26,670 bases of DNA from an uncultured Cardiobacterium sp. (GCF_938028825.1 NZ_CALIZP010000093.1:1-26670), one strand, 5' to 3'; positions 8,081-17,759 are shown, counted from the first letter of the stretch. Notes: generated by a model from the sequence alone, not told the origin. Numbers and translations: made by a program.

Positions 8081-8343
8081 AAATCATGATGTTAATTCTG
8101 GCAGCGCTGCTTGGCGGTGTGTGTTTCAGCGGGGTGCAGGCGGCGAAATCGGCGCATGAACAGAGCGACCTCGTCAACGAAGTGCAGTCGCTGAAAAAGA
8201 CGCGCGACCAGATTAACGCCGAATGGACGCAACTTCTGCTGGAACAGAAGATGCTGGCGGACGACAGCGTCATTGACCATGCGGTGCGCAACGGACTGAA
8301 CATGCACATTCCGCAAGCGGCGCAAGTCGTCTATCTGGACTGA
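8077..8343 (+). CDS. ftsL: FtsL, small divisome membrane protein
   Basis: FtsL is a single-pass protein that forms the FtsQLB/FtsWI activation complex. The 88-residue product has a hydrophobic segment at about residues 3-22 and a following coiled-coil-like helix (about 25-65) with heptad leucines, the FtsL plan, with a very short cytoplasmic head. Sequence identity to any FtsL is low, as is normal, so the assignment relies on size, topology and position between rsmH and ftsI. The start codon overlaps the rsmH stop (8077-8080). The AxA-like end of the hydrophobic segment could be read as a signal peptide, but a membrane anchor is expected. Confidence 0.88.
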   Translation: MKIMMLILAALLGGVCFSGVQAAKSAHEQSDLVNEVQSLKKTRDQINAEWTQLLLEQKMLADDSVIDHAVRNGLNMHIPQAAQVVYLD

Positions 8344-8347
8344 GACG

Positions 8348-10231
8348 GTGGCGCGCTCCACATCCCGTTACGGCGCGACCACCCGCCGCAACATCGTCAT
8401 CGCCGCGCTGGTGTGCATGACGCTGCTGCTAATCGGGCAGCTTGTCCGCCTGCAAGTGACGACGGCGCGGGAACTCACCGCGCGCGGCTACGACCGCAGC
8501 CTGCGCATTCAGACGGAAGACGCGCTGCGCGGCTTCATTTTCGACCGCGAGGGCGAGCCGCTCGCCATTTCCACCCCGGTCAGCACCCTGATTGCCGACC
8601 CGACCCGCCTGTGGGCGACGCTCAACGGCGATTTCGAGCGGCTGCGCGAGGCGTGTCTGTCCGACAGGAATTACAGCGAGGACTGCGCCTGGGTGAACAG
8701 CGGCGACGAAGAGGAAACCCGCCTGCGCTATCACTACGAAATCCTGCGCCCTTTGGCGGGGCTGCTCGACGAAGACCTCGCCCGCTTCTACGACGAGCTG
8801 GCGAAACGCGGCGACAGCCAGTTCATGTACTTGGGGCGGCAAATCCCGCCGGGCATCGCCAAAGAAGCGCTGGATCTGAAAATCCCCGCCCTGCGCAGCG
8901 AAAACGGCTACAAACGCTTCTATCCCTCCGGCGAAATCATGGGGCAGATCATCGGCTACACGGACGTGGAAGACAAAGGTCAGGAAGGGCTGGAAAAACT
9001 CTACGAAAACACCCTGGCCGGCCGCCCCGGCAAGGTAAAAATCCTGCAAGACCGCGCCGGACGCGCGCTGCGCGTGGTCGAAGAAGTCGCGCCCGCTGCC
9101 AAGGGCGCGCAACTGCAACTTTCCATCGACAAGCGTATCCAGTTCATCACCCATCAAGTCTTGCAGGACACCATGAACCAGTACCGCGCCGAATCCGTCA
9201 CGGCGGTCGTCATCGACATCAAGAGCGGCGAAATCCTCGCCATGGTGTCGCTGCCGGCGGGCAACCCGAACGTTTCCGCCGAACGCCGTGCCGAACTGCT
9301 GAAAAACCGCGCCGTGACCGACACCTTCGAGCCCGGTTCGACCATCAAACCGCTGGCGGTGGCCGCCGCCATCGAACTGGGTGCCATCTCGCCCTCGACC
9401 CGTTTCAAAAAAGGCATCGCCTACCAGATGGGCAAAAACACCGTGCGCGACACCCACAACTACGGCACCCAGGACACCGTCGGCATCATCCGCAAATCCT
9501 CGAACGTCGGCATGGCGCTGATCAGCGAGCGCACCCCGCGCAAAAAATACCGCGCCTTCATGCGCAAACTCGGCTTCGGTGAACCGAGCGGCATCAACTT
9601 CCCCGGCGAACAGCGTGGCCACTTCCCGCGCGTGGAAAAACTGAACAGCTTTGAATACGCTACCACCTTCTACGGCTACGGCGTCAGCACCAGCGCCCTG
9701 CAACTGGCACACGCCTACGCCACCATCGCCAACGACGGCGTCGCCATGCCGCTGTCGCTCCTGAAAGTGCAGACCCCGCCCGAAGGCAAGCGGGTGATGA
9801 GCGCGCAGACCGCTTCCGCCGTGCGGAAAATGCTTGAAGCCGTGGTCGGCGACGGCGGCACCGGGCGGCGCGCCAACACCGCCACCTACACCGTGGCGGG
9901 CAAAACCGGCACCTCGCACAAAGTGCGCGCAGGCGGCGGCTACGCCGAAAAAAACTATCGCGGCATCTTTGCCGGCTACGCCCCGGCACACGAACCGCGC
10001 ATTGCCATGGTCGTCGTCGTTGACGACCCCAAAGGCGACTACTACGGCGGCCTGGTTGCCGCGCCGCCCTTCGCCCGCATCGCCGAAGCCTCGCTGAAAA
10101 TGCTTAACGTCCTGCCGGACAAAATCAGTAAAACCGGCGAAATCGCGCTGACCGGCGACAACGGCGAACCCTTTGAAGACAACGACACAGCCGGAGCCCC
10201 CGATGTCCCCGCCAAAGAAATCACTCAGTAA
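8348..10231 (+). CDS. ftsI: FtsI (PBP3), septal peptidoglycan transpeptidase
   Basis: FtsI cross-links septal peptidoglycan in partnership with FtsW. The 627-residue class B penicillin-binding protein has a cytoplasmic N-terminus, one membrane helix at about 15-33, a pedestal domain starting RGFIFDREGEPLA, and a transpeptidase domain with all three active-site motifs: S331-x-x-K334 (GSTIKP), S384-S-N386 and K519-T-G-T522. The start is GTG at 8348, four bases after ftsL, with no strong ribosome site, suggesting coupling. The C-terminus is about 40 residues beyond the last conserved helix, rich in Asp/Glu/Pro, and its last codons overlap murE. Length is slightly above the E. coli protein. Confidence 0.97.
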   Translation: MARSTSRYGATTRRNIVIAALVCMTLLLIGQLVRLQVTTARELTARGYDRSLRIQTEDALRGFIFDREGEPLAISTPVSTLIADPTRLWATLNGDFERLREACLSDRNYSEDCAWVNSGDEEETRLRYHYEILRPLAGLLDEDLARFYDELAKRGDSQFMYLGRQIPPGIAKEALDLKIPALRSENGYKRFYPSGEIMGQIIGYTDVEDKGQEGLEKLYENTLAGRPGKVKILQDRAGRALRVVEEVAPAAKGAQLQLSIDKRIQFITHQVLQDTMNQYRAESVTAVVIDIKSGEILAMVSLPAGNPNVSAERRAELLKNRAVTDTFEPGSTIKPLAVAAAIELGAISPSTRFKKGIAYQMGKNTVRDTHNYGTQDTVGIIRKSSNVGMALISERTPRKKYRAFMRKLGFGEPSGINFPGEQRGHFPRVEKLNSFEYATTFYGYGVSTSALQLAHAYATIANDGVAMPLSLLKVQTPPEGKRVMSAQTASAVRKMLEAVVGDGGTGRRANTATYTVAGKTGTSHKVRAGGGYAEKNYRGIFAGYAPAHEPRIAMVVVVDDPKGDYYGGLVAAPPFARIAEASLKMLNVLPDKISKTGEIALTGDNGEPFEDNDTAGAPDVPAKEITQ

Positions 10232-11660
10232 CCTCCTCGCCCCCTATCTCAAGATCGACCCCGCCGACGACCGCCCGATTGGCGACATCGCCACCGACAG
10301 CCGCGCGCTTGATGCCGACACCCTGTGGCTGGCCGCGCGCGGCGTCAGCCATCACGCGCTGGACTACTACCACGGCGAGCCTGCCGCCGCCATCGTATAC
10401 GAACTGCCCTACCCTGCCCCGCCTGCGGGTGCCCTGCCCTGCCCCGCCCTCGGCGTGTATCTCGGCGGTATCGCCGCCAATTACTACGACCACCCTTCCC
10501 GCGCCATGACCGTCATCGGCGTAACCGGCACCGACGGCAAAAGCTCGCTGGTTCACTTCCTCGCCCAGGCGACTGGCGGCGCGATGCTCGGCACCATCGG
10601 TTACGGCCCGCTGGATGCCCTCGAACCCGCCAGCCACACCACCCCCGACCCGCTGCGCATCCAGCAGCACCTCGCCGCCTGGCGCGAACATGGCATCAAA
10701 ACCGTCGCAATGGAGGTATCCTCGCACGCCCTCGCCCAGCATCGCGTCGGCGGGGTGGACTTCGCCCTCGGCGTCTTCACCAACCTCAGCCGCGACCACC
10801 TCGACTACCACCGCGACCTCGAAGACTACTTCCGGGCGAAAGCCCGCCTCTTCACGCAACCCCTGCCGCAGGCGGTCATCAACATTGATGACGCGCATGG
10901 CCGCCGCCTGCTCGATGACAACCTCGTCCTCCCTACGACGCGCGTAATTGCTGTCAGCAGCGCGGGCAACCACCACCCGCGCGCCGCCGCGACCGTCAGC
11001 GCCACTGATATTGTGCTCGACGCCGACGGCATCCATTTCACCCTGCACGTTGATGGCGCAAGCGCCGCCATTTCCTCGCCCCTGCTCGCCCGCTTCAACG
11101 TCGATAATCTTCTGAACACCGCCGCCAGCCTGCTCGCCTGCGGCACACCCTTTGCCAAAATCCCCGCCATCCTCGCCGCCCTGCGCGGCGTCCCCGGCCG
11201 TGCCGAACGCATCCCGCTGGCAAACGGTGCTTGCGCCATCATCGATTACGCCCACACCCCGGCGGCGCTGGCCAACATCCTGCAAGGCATCCGCCCGCAC
11301 GTTCCCGGCAAACTGTGGTGCATCTTCGGCTGCGGCGGCGACCGCGACCACGGTAAACGCCCGCTGATGGCACAGGCGGCGGAGCGCTACGCCGACGCCA
11401 CCGTCATCACCGACGACAACCCGCGCACCGAAAACCCCGCCGACATCATCGCCGACGCCCTGCGCGGCACGGGCAGGCGGGAAAACATCTGGGTCAAGCG
11501 CCCGCGTGAAGCCGCCATCCGCTGGGTGCTGCCGCAGTTGCAGGCGGGCGACGCCGTCGTCATCGCCGGCAAAGGCCATGAGGACTACCAGATTATCGGC
11601 ACGAGCAAACACCACTATTCAGACCAGGAAACCGTCCGCACATGGCTTACCCATCCCTGA
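10203..11660 (+). CDS. murE: MurE, UDP-MurNAc-tripeptide synthetase
   Basis: MurE adds the third amino acid to UDP-MurNAc-L-Ala-D-Glu in the cytoplasm. The frame opens at 10173, but ATG 10203 has GGAG six bases upstream and gives 485 residues, typical length. The ATP-binding loop is GTDGKSS at 109-115, a variant of the usual GTNGKTT/S. SRDHLDYH and the following lysine (K213, the residue normally carbamylated), the central-domain ASHTTPDP motif, and DNPR at 405-408 are present; DNPR marks use of meso-diaminopimelate. It overlaps ftsI by 29 bases and murF by 19 bases. Confidence 0.96.
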   Translation: MSPPKKSLSNLLAPYLKIDPADDRPIGDIATDSRALDADTLWLAARGVSHHALDYYHGEPAAAIVYELPYPAPPAGALPCPALGVYLGGIAANYYDHPSRAMTVIGVTGTDGKSSLVHFLAQATGGAMLGTIGYGPLDALEPASHTTPDPLRIQQHLAAWREHGIKTVAMEVSSHALAQHRVGGVDFALGVFTNLSRDHLDYHRDLEDYFRAKARLFTQPLPQAVINIDDAHGRRLLDDNLVLPTTRVIAVSSAGNHHPRAAATVSATDIVLDADGIHFTLHVDGASAAISSPLLARFNVDNLLNTAASLLACGTPFAKIPAILAALRGVPGRAERIPLANGACAIIDYAHTPAALANILQGIRPHVPGKLWCIFGCGGDRDHGKRPLMAQAAERYADATVITDDNPRTENPADIIADALRGTGRRENIWVKRPREAAIRWVLPQLQAGDAVVIAGKGHEDYQIIGTSKHHYSDQETVRTWLTHP

Positions 11661-13078
11661 ACACCCCGCTTGACGCCGCGCGCATCGCCGCCCTCTGCGG
11701 CGGTGTGCATTACGGCACCGGCTTCCGCGCCCTCACCGTCGCCACCGACAGCCGCAACCTGCCGCCCGGTGCCCTCTTCGTCGCCCTCAAAGGCGCGAAC
11801 TACGACGGCGCGGACTATCTTGCAGCCGCCAAAGCGCGCGGTGCCGTCGCCGCCATCGTCAGCGCGCGGCGCGACGTTGACCTGCCGCAAATCGTCGTCA
11901 AGGACAGCCTCGCGGCACTCACCGCCCTGGCACGTGACCGCCGCGAACGTAGCCGTGCCACCTTCATTGCCGTCACCGGTACCAACGGCAAAACCACCAC
12001 CAAAGAAATCCTGCAACGCCTCCTGCAACAACAAGGACAAGCCCTGGCCACCCAGGGCAATCTCAACAACGACATCGGCGTGCCGCTCACCCTGCTGCGC
12101 CTGACCGACGAAGACCGCTACGCCGTCATCGAAATCGGCGCGAATCATCCCGGCGAAATCGCCCCGCTCACCACCCTCGTCCGCCCCGACATCGCCGTCA
12201 TCACCAACACCTCGGCGGCGCACCTCGCCGGATTCGGCTCGCTGGAAGGCGTCATCAGCGCAAAAAGCGAAATTTATGCAGCAAGCAGCGGCGCGCTGGT
12301 GATTAACCTCAACGCCCCGGCGGGCAGACGCTGGCGTGACGAATACCAGCACCGCCCGCAAAAAAATTTCGCGCTAGACCCGCTGAAAGGTGCCGACCTC
12401 TACGCCAGCGACATCAGCGACGATGGTCACCGCTTCACCCTGCACATTGATGACGCCACCTATCCCGTCGCCTGGCAGCTCGTTGGCCGCCACAACATCG
12501 CCAATGCCTTGGCCGCTGCCGCCGCCGCCACCCTCGCCGGCATCAGTGGCGCACAAATACAGGCCGCATTGCACGGCCTCGTCCTGCACCAATCGCGCCT
12601 CACCGCCTACCGCGTCGGCCCGCATACCATCTATGACGACACCTACAACGCCAACCCCGCCTCCTTCAAAGCGGGTATTGACGTGATAGCCAGCGCGCCG
12701 CACAGTCTCGTCATCGCCGGTGCCATGGGCGAACTGGGCGAACGCGCCGCCGCCCTGCACCGCGAAGTCGCCGCTTACGCCGCCGAAAAAGCCATCGGCG
12801 CCTTCTGGGCGGTCGGCGACGGACTCGCCCGCGAATACCCCGCCACCTACCTCGCCGCAAAACAAAGTGATGGCGACCGGGTCGATGACGACACCCTGAA
12901 CAACGACCAGACCACCCGCCACTACCCCGACACCGCTGCCGCAGGCGCTGCCCTCAAGCAACTGCTCGCCGATCCGGCGACACCGCCGACCACTATCCTC
13001 GTCAAAGGCTCGCGCGCGGCGAAAATGGAAGGCGTCCTCGACGCCGCCGCCATCGACAGAACCCACACCCAGGACTAA
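11642..13078 (+). CDS. murF: MurF, UDP-MurNAc-tripeptide D-Ala-D-Ala ligase
   Basis: MurF completes the pentapeptide by adding D-Ala-D-Ala to UDP-MurNAc-tripeptide. The 478-residue Mur ligase has the N-terminal substrate domain with TDSRNLPPGALFVALKG (about 35-51), the ATP loop GTNGKTT at 113-119, the NLNNDIGVP and IEIGANHPGEI motifs of MurF, and the C-terminal DDTYNANPAS motif. A Asp/Asn-rich stretch near residues 415-430 interrupts the C-terminal domain and looks like a loop insertion. It overlaps the end of murE by 19 bases and stops six bases before mraY. Confidence 0.97.
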   Translation: MAYPSLNTPLDAARIAALCGGVHYGTGFRALTVATDSRNLPPGALFVALKGANYDGADYLAAAKARGAVAAIVSARRDVDLPQIVVKDSLAALTALARDRRERSRATFIAVTGTNGKTTTKEILQRLLQQQGQALATQGNLNNDIGVPLTLLRLTDEDRYAVIEIGANHPGEIAPLTTLVRPDIAVITNTSAAHLAGFGSLEGVISAKSEIYAASSGALVINLNAPAGRRWRDEYQHRPQKNFALDPLKGADLYASDISDDGHRFTLHIDDATYPVAWQLVGRHNIANALAAAAAATLAGISGAQIQAALHGLVLHQSRLTAYRVGPHTIYDDTYNANPASFKAGIDVIASAPHSLVIAGAMGELGERAAALHREVAAYAAEKAIGAFWAVGDGLAREYPATYLAAKQSDGDRVDDDTLNNDQTTRHYPDTAAAGAALKQLLADPATPPTTILVKGSRAAKMEGVLDAAAIDRTHTQD

Positions 13079-13084
13079 ACGACC

Positions 13085-14167
13085 ATGCTCTACGCCCTCG
13101 CCGAATGGCTCAGCGGCTACATCACCCCGCTCAACGCCTTTACCTACCTCACCTCGCGCATCATCCTCGGCGCCCTCACCGCCCTGTTTCTCTCGCTTGG
13201 CTGCGGCGGTCCGATGATACGGCTCCTGAAACGCCTGCAAATGGGGCAGTACGTCCGTGACGACGGCCCGCAAACCCACCTGAAAAAAGCTGGCACACCG
13301 ACCATGGGCGGCGCGCTCATCATCCTCAGCGTCTGCATCGCCATGCTGCTCTGGGCGGATCTGCGCATCAAATACACCTGGATTGCCCTCTTCGTCATGC
13401 TCGGCTTCGGCGCCGTCGGCTGGATTGACGACTACCGCAAACTCATCCTCAAAGACCCGCAAGGCCTGCGCGCCAAACACAAATACGCGCTGCTCTCGCT
13501 CGTCTCCTTCCTCACCGCCGTCTGGCTCTACCTGAGCGCCACCAGTCCGGCGGAAACCACCCTCATCGTCCCCTTCCTCAAAGGCCTCAGCTGGAACATG
13601 GGCTGGATTTTCATCCCCTTCGTTTACTTCGTCCTCACCGGCGCGAGCAACGCCGTCAACCTCACCGACGGCCTCGACGGCCTCGCCATCATGCCCGTCG
13701 TCCTCGTCGCCGGCGGCCTCGCCGTCTTCGCCTACATCTCCGGCAACCCCTACTTCGCCAACTACCTGCACCAGCCCGCCATCCCCGGTGCGGGCGAAAT
13801 GGCTGTCTTCGCCGCTGCCATCGCCGGTGCGGGACTCGGCTTTCTCTGGTACAACGCCCATCCGGCTCTCGTCTTCATGGGCGACGTCGGTGCGCTTGCT
13901 CTCGGCGCGGCACTCGCCACCATTGCTGTTGCCATCCGCCAGGAACTCGTCTTCGCCCTAATGGGCGGCATCTTCGTTGCCGAAGCGCTCTCGGTGATGA
14001 TTCAGGTCATCTCCTACAAAACACGCGGCAAACGCGTCTTCCGCATGGCGCCCCTGCATCACCACTTCGAACTCTCGGGCTGGCCCGAATCGCGCGTGAC
14101 CATCCGCTTCTGGATCATCACCGTCGTCCTCGTCCTCATCGGCCTGTCCGCCCTCAAACTACGCTAA
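13085..14167 (+). CDS. mraY: MraY, phospho-MurNAc-pentapeptide translocase (lipid I synthesis)
   Basis: MraY transfers phospho-MurNAc-pentapeptide to undecaprenyl phosphate, making lipid I at the inner membrane. The 360-residue length is exactly family-typical, with about ten membrane helices. Signature motifs are QYVRDDGPQTHLKKAGTPTMGG near residue 55-78, the GWIDDYRK aspartate pair, NLTDGLDGLA, the FMGDVG segment, and the cytoplasmic HHHFE motif (APLHHHFELSGW). It is followed after 13 bases by murD. Confidence 0.98.
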   Translation: MLYALAEWLSGYITPLNAFTYLTSRIILGALTALFLSLGCGGPMIRLLKRLQMGQYVRDDGPQTHLKKAGTPTMGGALIILSVCIAMLLWADLRIKYTWIALFVMLGFGAVGWIDDYRKLILKDPQGLRAKHKYALLSLVSFLTAVWLYLSATSPAETTLIVPFLKGLSWNMGWIFIPFVYFVLTGASNAVNLTDGLDGLAIMPVVLVAGGLAVFAYISGNPYFANYLHQPAIPGAGEMAVFAAAIAGAGLGFLWYNAHPALVFMGDVGALALGAALATIAVAIRQELVFALMGGIFVAEALSVMIQVISYKTRGKRVFRMAPLHHHFELSGWPESRVTIRFWIITVVLVLIGLSALKLR

Positions 14168-14180
14168 CCCCGGAACCCTC

Positions 14181-15491
14181 ATGAATACCCTGACCAGCAA
14201 ACTGCGCGCCCTCGCGCTCGCCGAGCCCATCTACGTCGTCGGCATGGGCGCATCCGGCCACGTTACCCTCGACCTCCTGCGCGAAGCAGGCTACAACGCC
14301 ATCGGATTAGACGAACGCCTGGACGAACGCCGCATCGAAAAACGCCACTTCGACGACCCGGACGCCTTTGCCGGCGCCGCCACCCTCGTCGTCAGCCCCG
14401 GCGTGGATCGCCGCCGCGCCGCCTTTACCCACAGCTACGCGCGACAAATCAACGACATCGAACTCTTTGCCCTCCTAAACGACAAACCCGTGCTGGCCGT
14501 GACCGGCAGCAACGGCAAAAGCACCGTCGTCACCCTGCTTGCCGCCGCCCTCAACCACGCAGGACAACGCGCCAAACTCTGCGGCAACATTGGCCGCCCC
14601 GTGCTGGATGCCCTCTTTGACGGCGAACCTGCCGACTGCTACGTCCTCGAACTCTCCAGCTACCAGCTCGAACTCTGCCCCTCGCTCTATCCGCGCGTTG
14701 CCGCCATCCTCAACATCACCCCCGACCACCTCGACCGCTACGACGATTTCGCCGCCTACGCCGCCGCCAAAACCAACCTCGTGCGCCAGGCGAGCATCAC
14801 CATCGTCAATGGCGACGACGAAAACTGCATCGCCGCCGCCGAACAAGGACAAAACATCATCTACTACGGCAACGCACCGACCCTGCCAAACCGCATCGAA
14901 GACGGCAAAATCATCCTGCACGGGCACCCTGTCCTCGACACCGCCTGCCTCAACCTGCACGGCGCGCACAACCACAGCAACATCCTCTGCACCCTGCTCA
15001 TGCTCGAAGCCTACGGCGTCGCCCCCAGCCAGGCCCTGCCCGCCATCGAAACCTTTGCCGGCCTGCCGCACCGTATGCAAACCGTCTCCACAGAAGGCGG
15101 CGTCCACTGGGTGGACGACTCCAAAGCGACCAACATCGGCGCCGCTGCCGCATCACTGGCGGGCATTCACGGCCCCGTCATCCTCATCGCGGGCGGCGTT
15201 GGCAAAAACCAGGACTTCGCCCAACTCGCCGCCATCATCAAAACCAGCAGCGTCCGCCACGTCCTGCTCATCGGCGTGGACAACCGCGCCATGCAGGCCG
15301 CCTTCACCGCTGCCAACATCGCTTACGAAGACTGCGGCAGCATGGACAAAGCCGTCGAGCGCGCCCGCAGCCTCGCGCAGACAGGCGACACCGTCCTCCT
15401 CGCCCCGGCCACCGCCAGCTTCGACCAGTACAGCGGCTACGACGCGCGCGGCAACGCCTTCGCCTACGAGGTCACGAGCACATGCCGATAA
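14181..15491 (+). CDS. murD: MurD, UDP-MurNAc-L-alanine--D-glutamate ligase
   Basis: MurD adds D-glutamate to UDP-MurNAc-L-Ala. The 436-residue protein has an N-terminal Rossmann-like UDP-binding domain (VVGMGASGHVTLDLL), the VVSPGV motif, the ATP loop GSNGKST at 109-115, ELSSYQLE and NITPDHLDRY in the central domain, and the C-terminal WVDDSKATN and APATASFDQY motifs. The order murF-mraY-murD-ftsW is the standard dcw order. It overlaps ftsW by 10 bases. Confidence 0.97.
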   Translation: MNTLTSKLRALALAEPIYVVGMGASGHVTLDLLREAGYNAIGLDERLDERRIEKRHFDDPDAFAGAATLVVSPGVDRRRAAFTHSYARQINDIELFALLNDKPVLAVTGSNGKSTVVTLLAAALNHAGQRAKLCGNIGRPVLDALFDGEPADCYVLELSSYQLELCPSLYPRVAAILNITPDHLDRYDDFAAYAAAKTNLVRQASITIVNGDDENCIAAAEQGQNIIYYGNAPTLPNRIEDGKIILHGHPVLDTACLNLHGAHNHSNILCTLLMLEAYGVAPSQALPAIETFAGLPHRMQTVSTEGGVHWVDDSKATNIGAAAASLAGIHGPVILIAGGVGKNQDFAQLAAIIKTSSVRHVLLIGVDNRAMQAAFTAANIAYEDCGSMDKAVERARSLAQTGDTVLLAPATASFDQYSGYDARGNAFAYEVTSTCR

Positions 15492-16732
15492 AAGCCCGCC
15501 GCATCGAACCCACCCTCACCCCGCGCGACCCCGGCCGCCAACAAAACGCCGCGCGCCACATCAACGCCTTCCACCACAGCCAGCAACAGCACGTCTCGCG
15601 CTGGCAGGGACTCGAATTCCCCGACATCTGGCTGCTCTTCGCCTGGCTGGCGCTGATGGCCATCGGCATGATCATGGTTACTTCCGCCTCCATGAGCGAA
15701 GCCGTCGGCCACAACAGCGACATGTACCACTACACCACGCGCCAGGCCGTGTTCTACCTCTGCGGCCTCTTCGCCGCCTACATCTGCTACAGCATGCCGA
15801 CCCACTACTACTACCAGCACAGCGGCCGCCTGCTCGTCATCTCCCTCATCCTCCTCGGCATCATCTACATCCCCGGCGTCGGCGTCTCCGTCAACGGCGC
15901 GCGCCGCTGGATCAACCTGCAACTCTTCAAACTGCAAGTCGGCGAAATCGTCAAACTCGCCATCACCATCTACGCCGCCGCCTTTCTGCAACGCAACAAC
16001 CAGTTCCTTGACAGAAGCTGGCGCCCCATGCTTGAACTCCTCGCCATCACCGCCATCTTCGCCACCATCCTCATCAAACAGCCCGACTTCGGCACGACCA
16101 TGGTCATGGTCGCCGTCATCCTCGGCATGATGTTCATGGCGGGCGTGAACGCCAAACGCTTCACCCTCTTCTTCCTCGGCGTCACCGGCCTCATGACCGC
16201 CGTCCTCGTCGCCGCCCCCTACCGCGTCAAACGCCTGCTCACCTTCCTCAACCCCTGGGAACACCAATACGACGAAGGCTACCAACTGGTGAACTCGCTC
16301 ATCGCCATCGGCAGCGGCGGCCTCTTCGGCAGCGGCCTCGGCCAGAGCGTGCAAAAACACGACTACCTGCCCGAAGCCCACACCGACTTCATCTTCGCCA
16401 TCATCGCCGAAGAATTCGGCCTCATCGGCGCGCTTGCCGTCATCGCCCTCTTCGTGCTGCTCGTCTGGCGGGCATTCGCCATCGGCTACCTCGCCGACCG
16501 CGTCCGCCGCCGCTTCGCCAGCCTCCTTGCCTACGGCATCGGCCTCACCATCGCCATCCAGGCCCTGGTCAACATCGGCGTCACCACCGGCCTTTTGCCT
16601 ACCAAAGGCCTGACCCTGCCGCTGGTCAGCTACGGCGGCAGCTCGGTGGTCATCATCTGCATCTCCCTCGGCATTCTCGCCCGCATCGACGCGGAAAGCC
16701 GCTACCAGGCGAGACGCGAAGGGATTATCTGA
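15482..16732 (+). CDS. ftsW: FtsW, septal SEDS peptidoglycan glycosyltransferase
   Basis: FtsW is the SEDS-family polymerase of septal peptidoglycan, working with FtsI. The 416-residue product has a cytoplasmic N-terminal tail of about 45 residues and some ten membrane helices. Family motifs include MIMVTSAS, GVSVNGARRWINL, LIKQPDFGTT (the conserved Asp region), the periplasmic loop FLNPWEHQYDEGYQLVNSLIAIGSGG, GLGQSVQKHDYLPEAHTDFIFA, and the C-terminal PTKGLTLPLVSYGGSS. The start lies inside murD. In most relatives murG follows directly; here it does not. Confidence 0.97.
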   Translation: MPIKARRIEPTLTPRDPGRQQNAARHINAFHHSQQQHVSRWQGLEFPDIWLLFAWLALMAIGMIMVTSASMSEAVGHNSDMYHYTTRQAVFYLCGLFAAYICYSMPTHYYYQHSGRLLVISLILLGIIYIPGVGVSVNGARRWINLQLFKLQVGEIVKLAITIYAAAFLQRNNQFLDRSWRPMLELLAITAIFATILIKQPDFGTTMVMVAVILGMMFMAGVNAKRFTLFFLGVTGLMTAVLVAAPYRVKRLLTFLNPWEHQYDEGYQLVNSLIAIGSGGLFGSGLGQSVQKHDYLPEAHTDFIFAIIAEEFGLIGALAVIALFVLLVWRAFAIGYLADRVRRRFASLLAYGIGLTIAIQALVNIGVTTGLLPTKGLTLPLVSYGGSSVVIICISLGILARIDAESRYQARREGII

Positions 16733-16763
16733 AAAAGTCTAATCAAATATAGGAGGGAATTAT

Positions 16764-17759
16764 ATGCGTGAAAAACAGGAAATAATTAATGAAATTTTGG
16801 GTGATTGGAAAATAAATTACGAGGTAATTGGCAACCTTGGTCTCGGAGACCTGGCATTTCCCCCTATAGAATTTAAAGATATTGCACAATACCTAAATAA
16901 TTGCTTTAATCATGCCATATTAGAATTACTTGAAATTGATTTAATAGAAGCCTTACAAGAGGAGTTATCTCAATTAATGAAATTCATTCTGGATGAAAGA
17001 TATAATTATAGGTTTAGCGAAAAATTAGGTTGTAATGTTGTTGCTGCAATTAAAGTAGATGCAAAAACGCAATATTTAGAAATGTTGAATAGCATAAAAG
17101 ATATTTTTCTAAAAATTGAAAGGATTAACTTTTATGTAGATGTATATAGTAAAGCGGATGAAGTTATTGAACTTACATTAAGAAAATATAATCAGCAATT
17201 TGATAAACTAGTTGCTGATTTGATTGGCACAACTAATGAAGTACATCTTTATAGTGAATATAAAAAACAAGCGGATGAAGTCAATTTAAGAATTAAAATT
17301 AGCACTATATTTTTAGTATTTCTACTTGCTGCTATTCCAATCTTGCATGTAGTAGTTTCTGTAGTAATAATCTTATTTAGAATCAGCAACGAGCAGATAA
17401 GCACCTATCTTGCAAAATTATTATTTGTAATCCCATTAGTTTGGATGATTTTATTTACTATAAAGAATATAAGGGAAGATAGAAAAATAGAACAAACCTA
17501 TAAACACAAAGAGATAGTTGCAAGGACATATCTAAACTTTCTCGACATGCTTAACAAGAATCCACGTCTAGATGACGGTACAGCACGAAAAATTCTTTCT
17601 CGAATTACTATTGAATCTATGGGATTAAACCCTGCACTTTTGCTGGATAAGTCAACGGCTGAGAAAATCCCAATGGAAGAACTACTCACACGAATGATGG
17701 ATAGAGCTTCGGGAAATTCAGATGGCGTATCTCAGCAGAAACAGTCCGCAGGTGGTTAG
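16764..17759 (+). CDS. AT-rich orphan membrane protein of unknown function
   Basis: I do not recognise this gene. The 331-residue product has a mainly helical, charged N-terminal part (1-175) without a signal peptide, two adjacent membrane segments (about 178-205 and 212-234), and a cytoplasmic-looking C-terminal part with the segments YKHKEIVARTYLNFLD (246-261) and MGLNPALLLDKS followed by KIPMEELL (286-308). Two membrane helices followed by a helical tail of this kind recalls uncharacterised two-helix proteins found on mobile and defence-linked DNA, but that is recollection, not a demonstrated match. Base composition is about 30% GC against roughly 60% in all neighbours, and codon use is accordingly AT-biased, which points to recent transfer. 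A strong AGGAGG (16751-16756) lies seven bases before the ATG. It sits 31 bases after ftsW in the same direction and could be read from the dcw transcript. Confidence 0.85.
   Translation: MREKQEIINEILGDWKINYEVIGNLGLGDLAFPPIEFKDIAQYLNNCFNHAILELLEIDLIEALQEELSQLMKFILDERYNYRFSEKLGCNVVAAIKVDAKTQYLEMLNSIKDIFLKIERINFYVDVYSKADEVIELTLRKYNQQFDKLVADLIGTTNEVHLYSEYKKQADEVNLRIKISTIFLVFLLAAIPILHVVVSVVIILFRISNEQISTYLAKLLFVIPLVWMILFTIKNIREDRKIEQTYKHKEIVARTYLNFLDMLNKNPRLDDGTARKILSRITIESMGLNPALLLDKSTAEKIPMEELLTRMMDRASGNSDGVSQQKQSAGG

Noticed and set aside
8429..9991. 520-codon open frame antisense to ftsI, and similar long antisense frames over murE, murF, ruvB and ettA
   Set aside because: High-GC genes leave long stop-free frames on the opposite strand. 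Each lies across a gene with clear family motifs on the sense strand, and none shows its own motifs or start signals.
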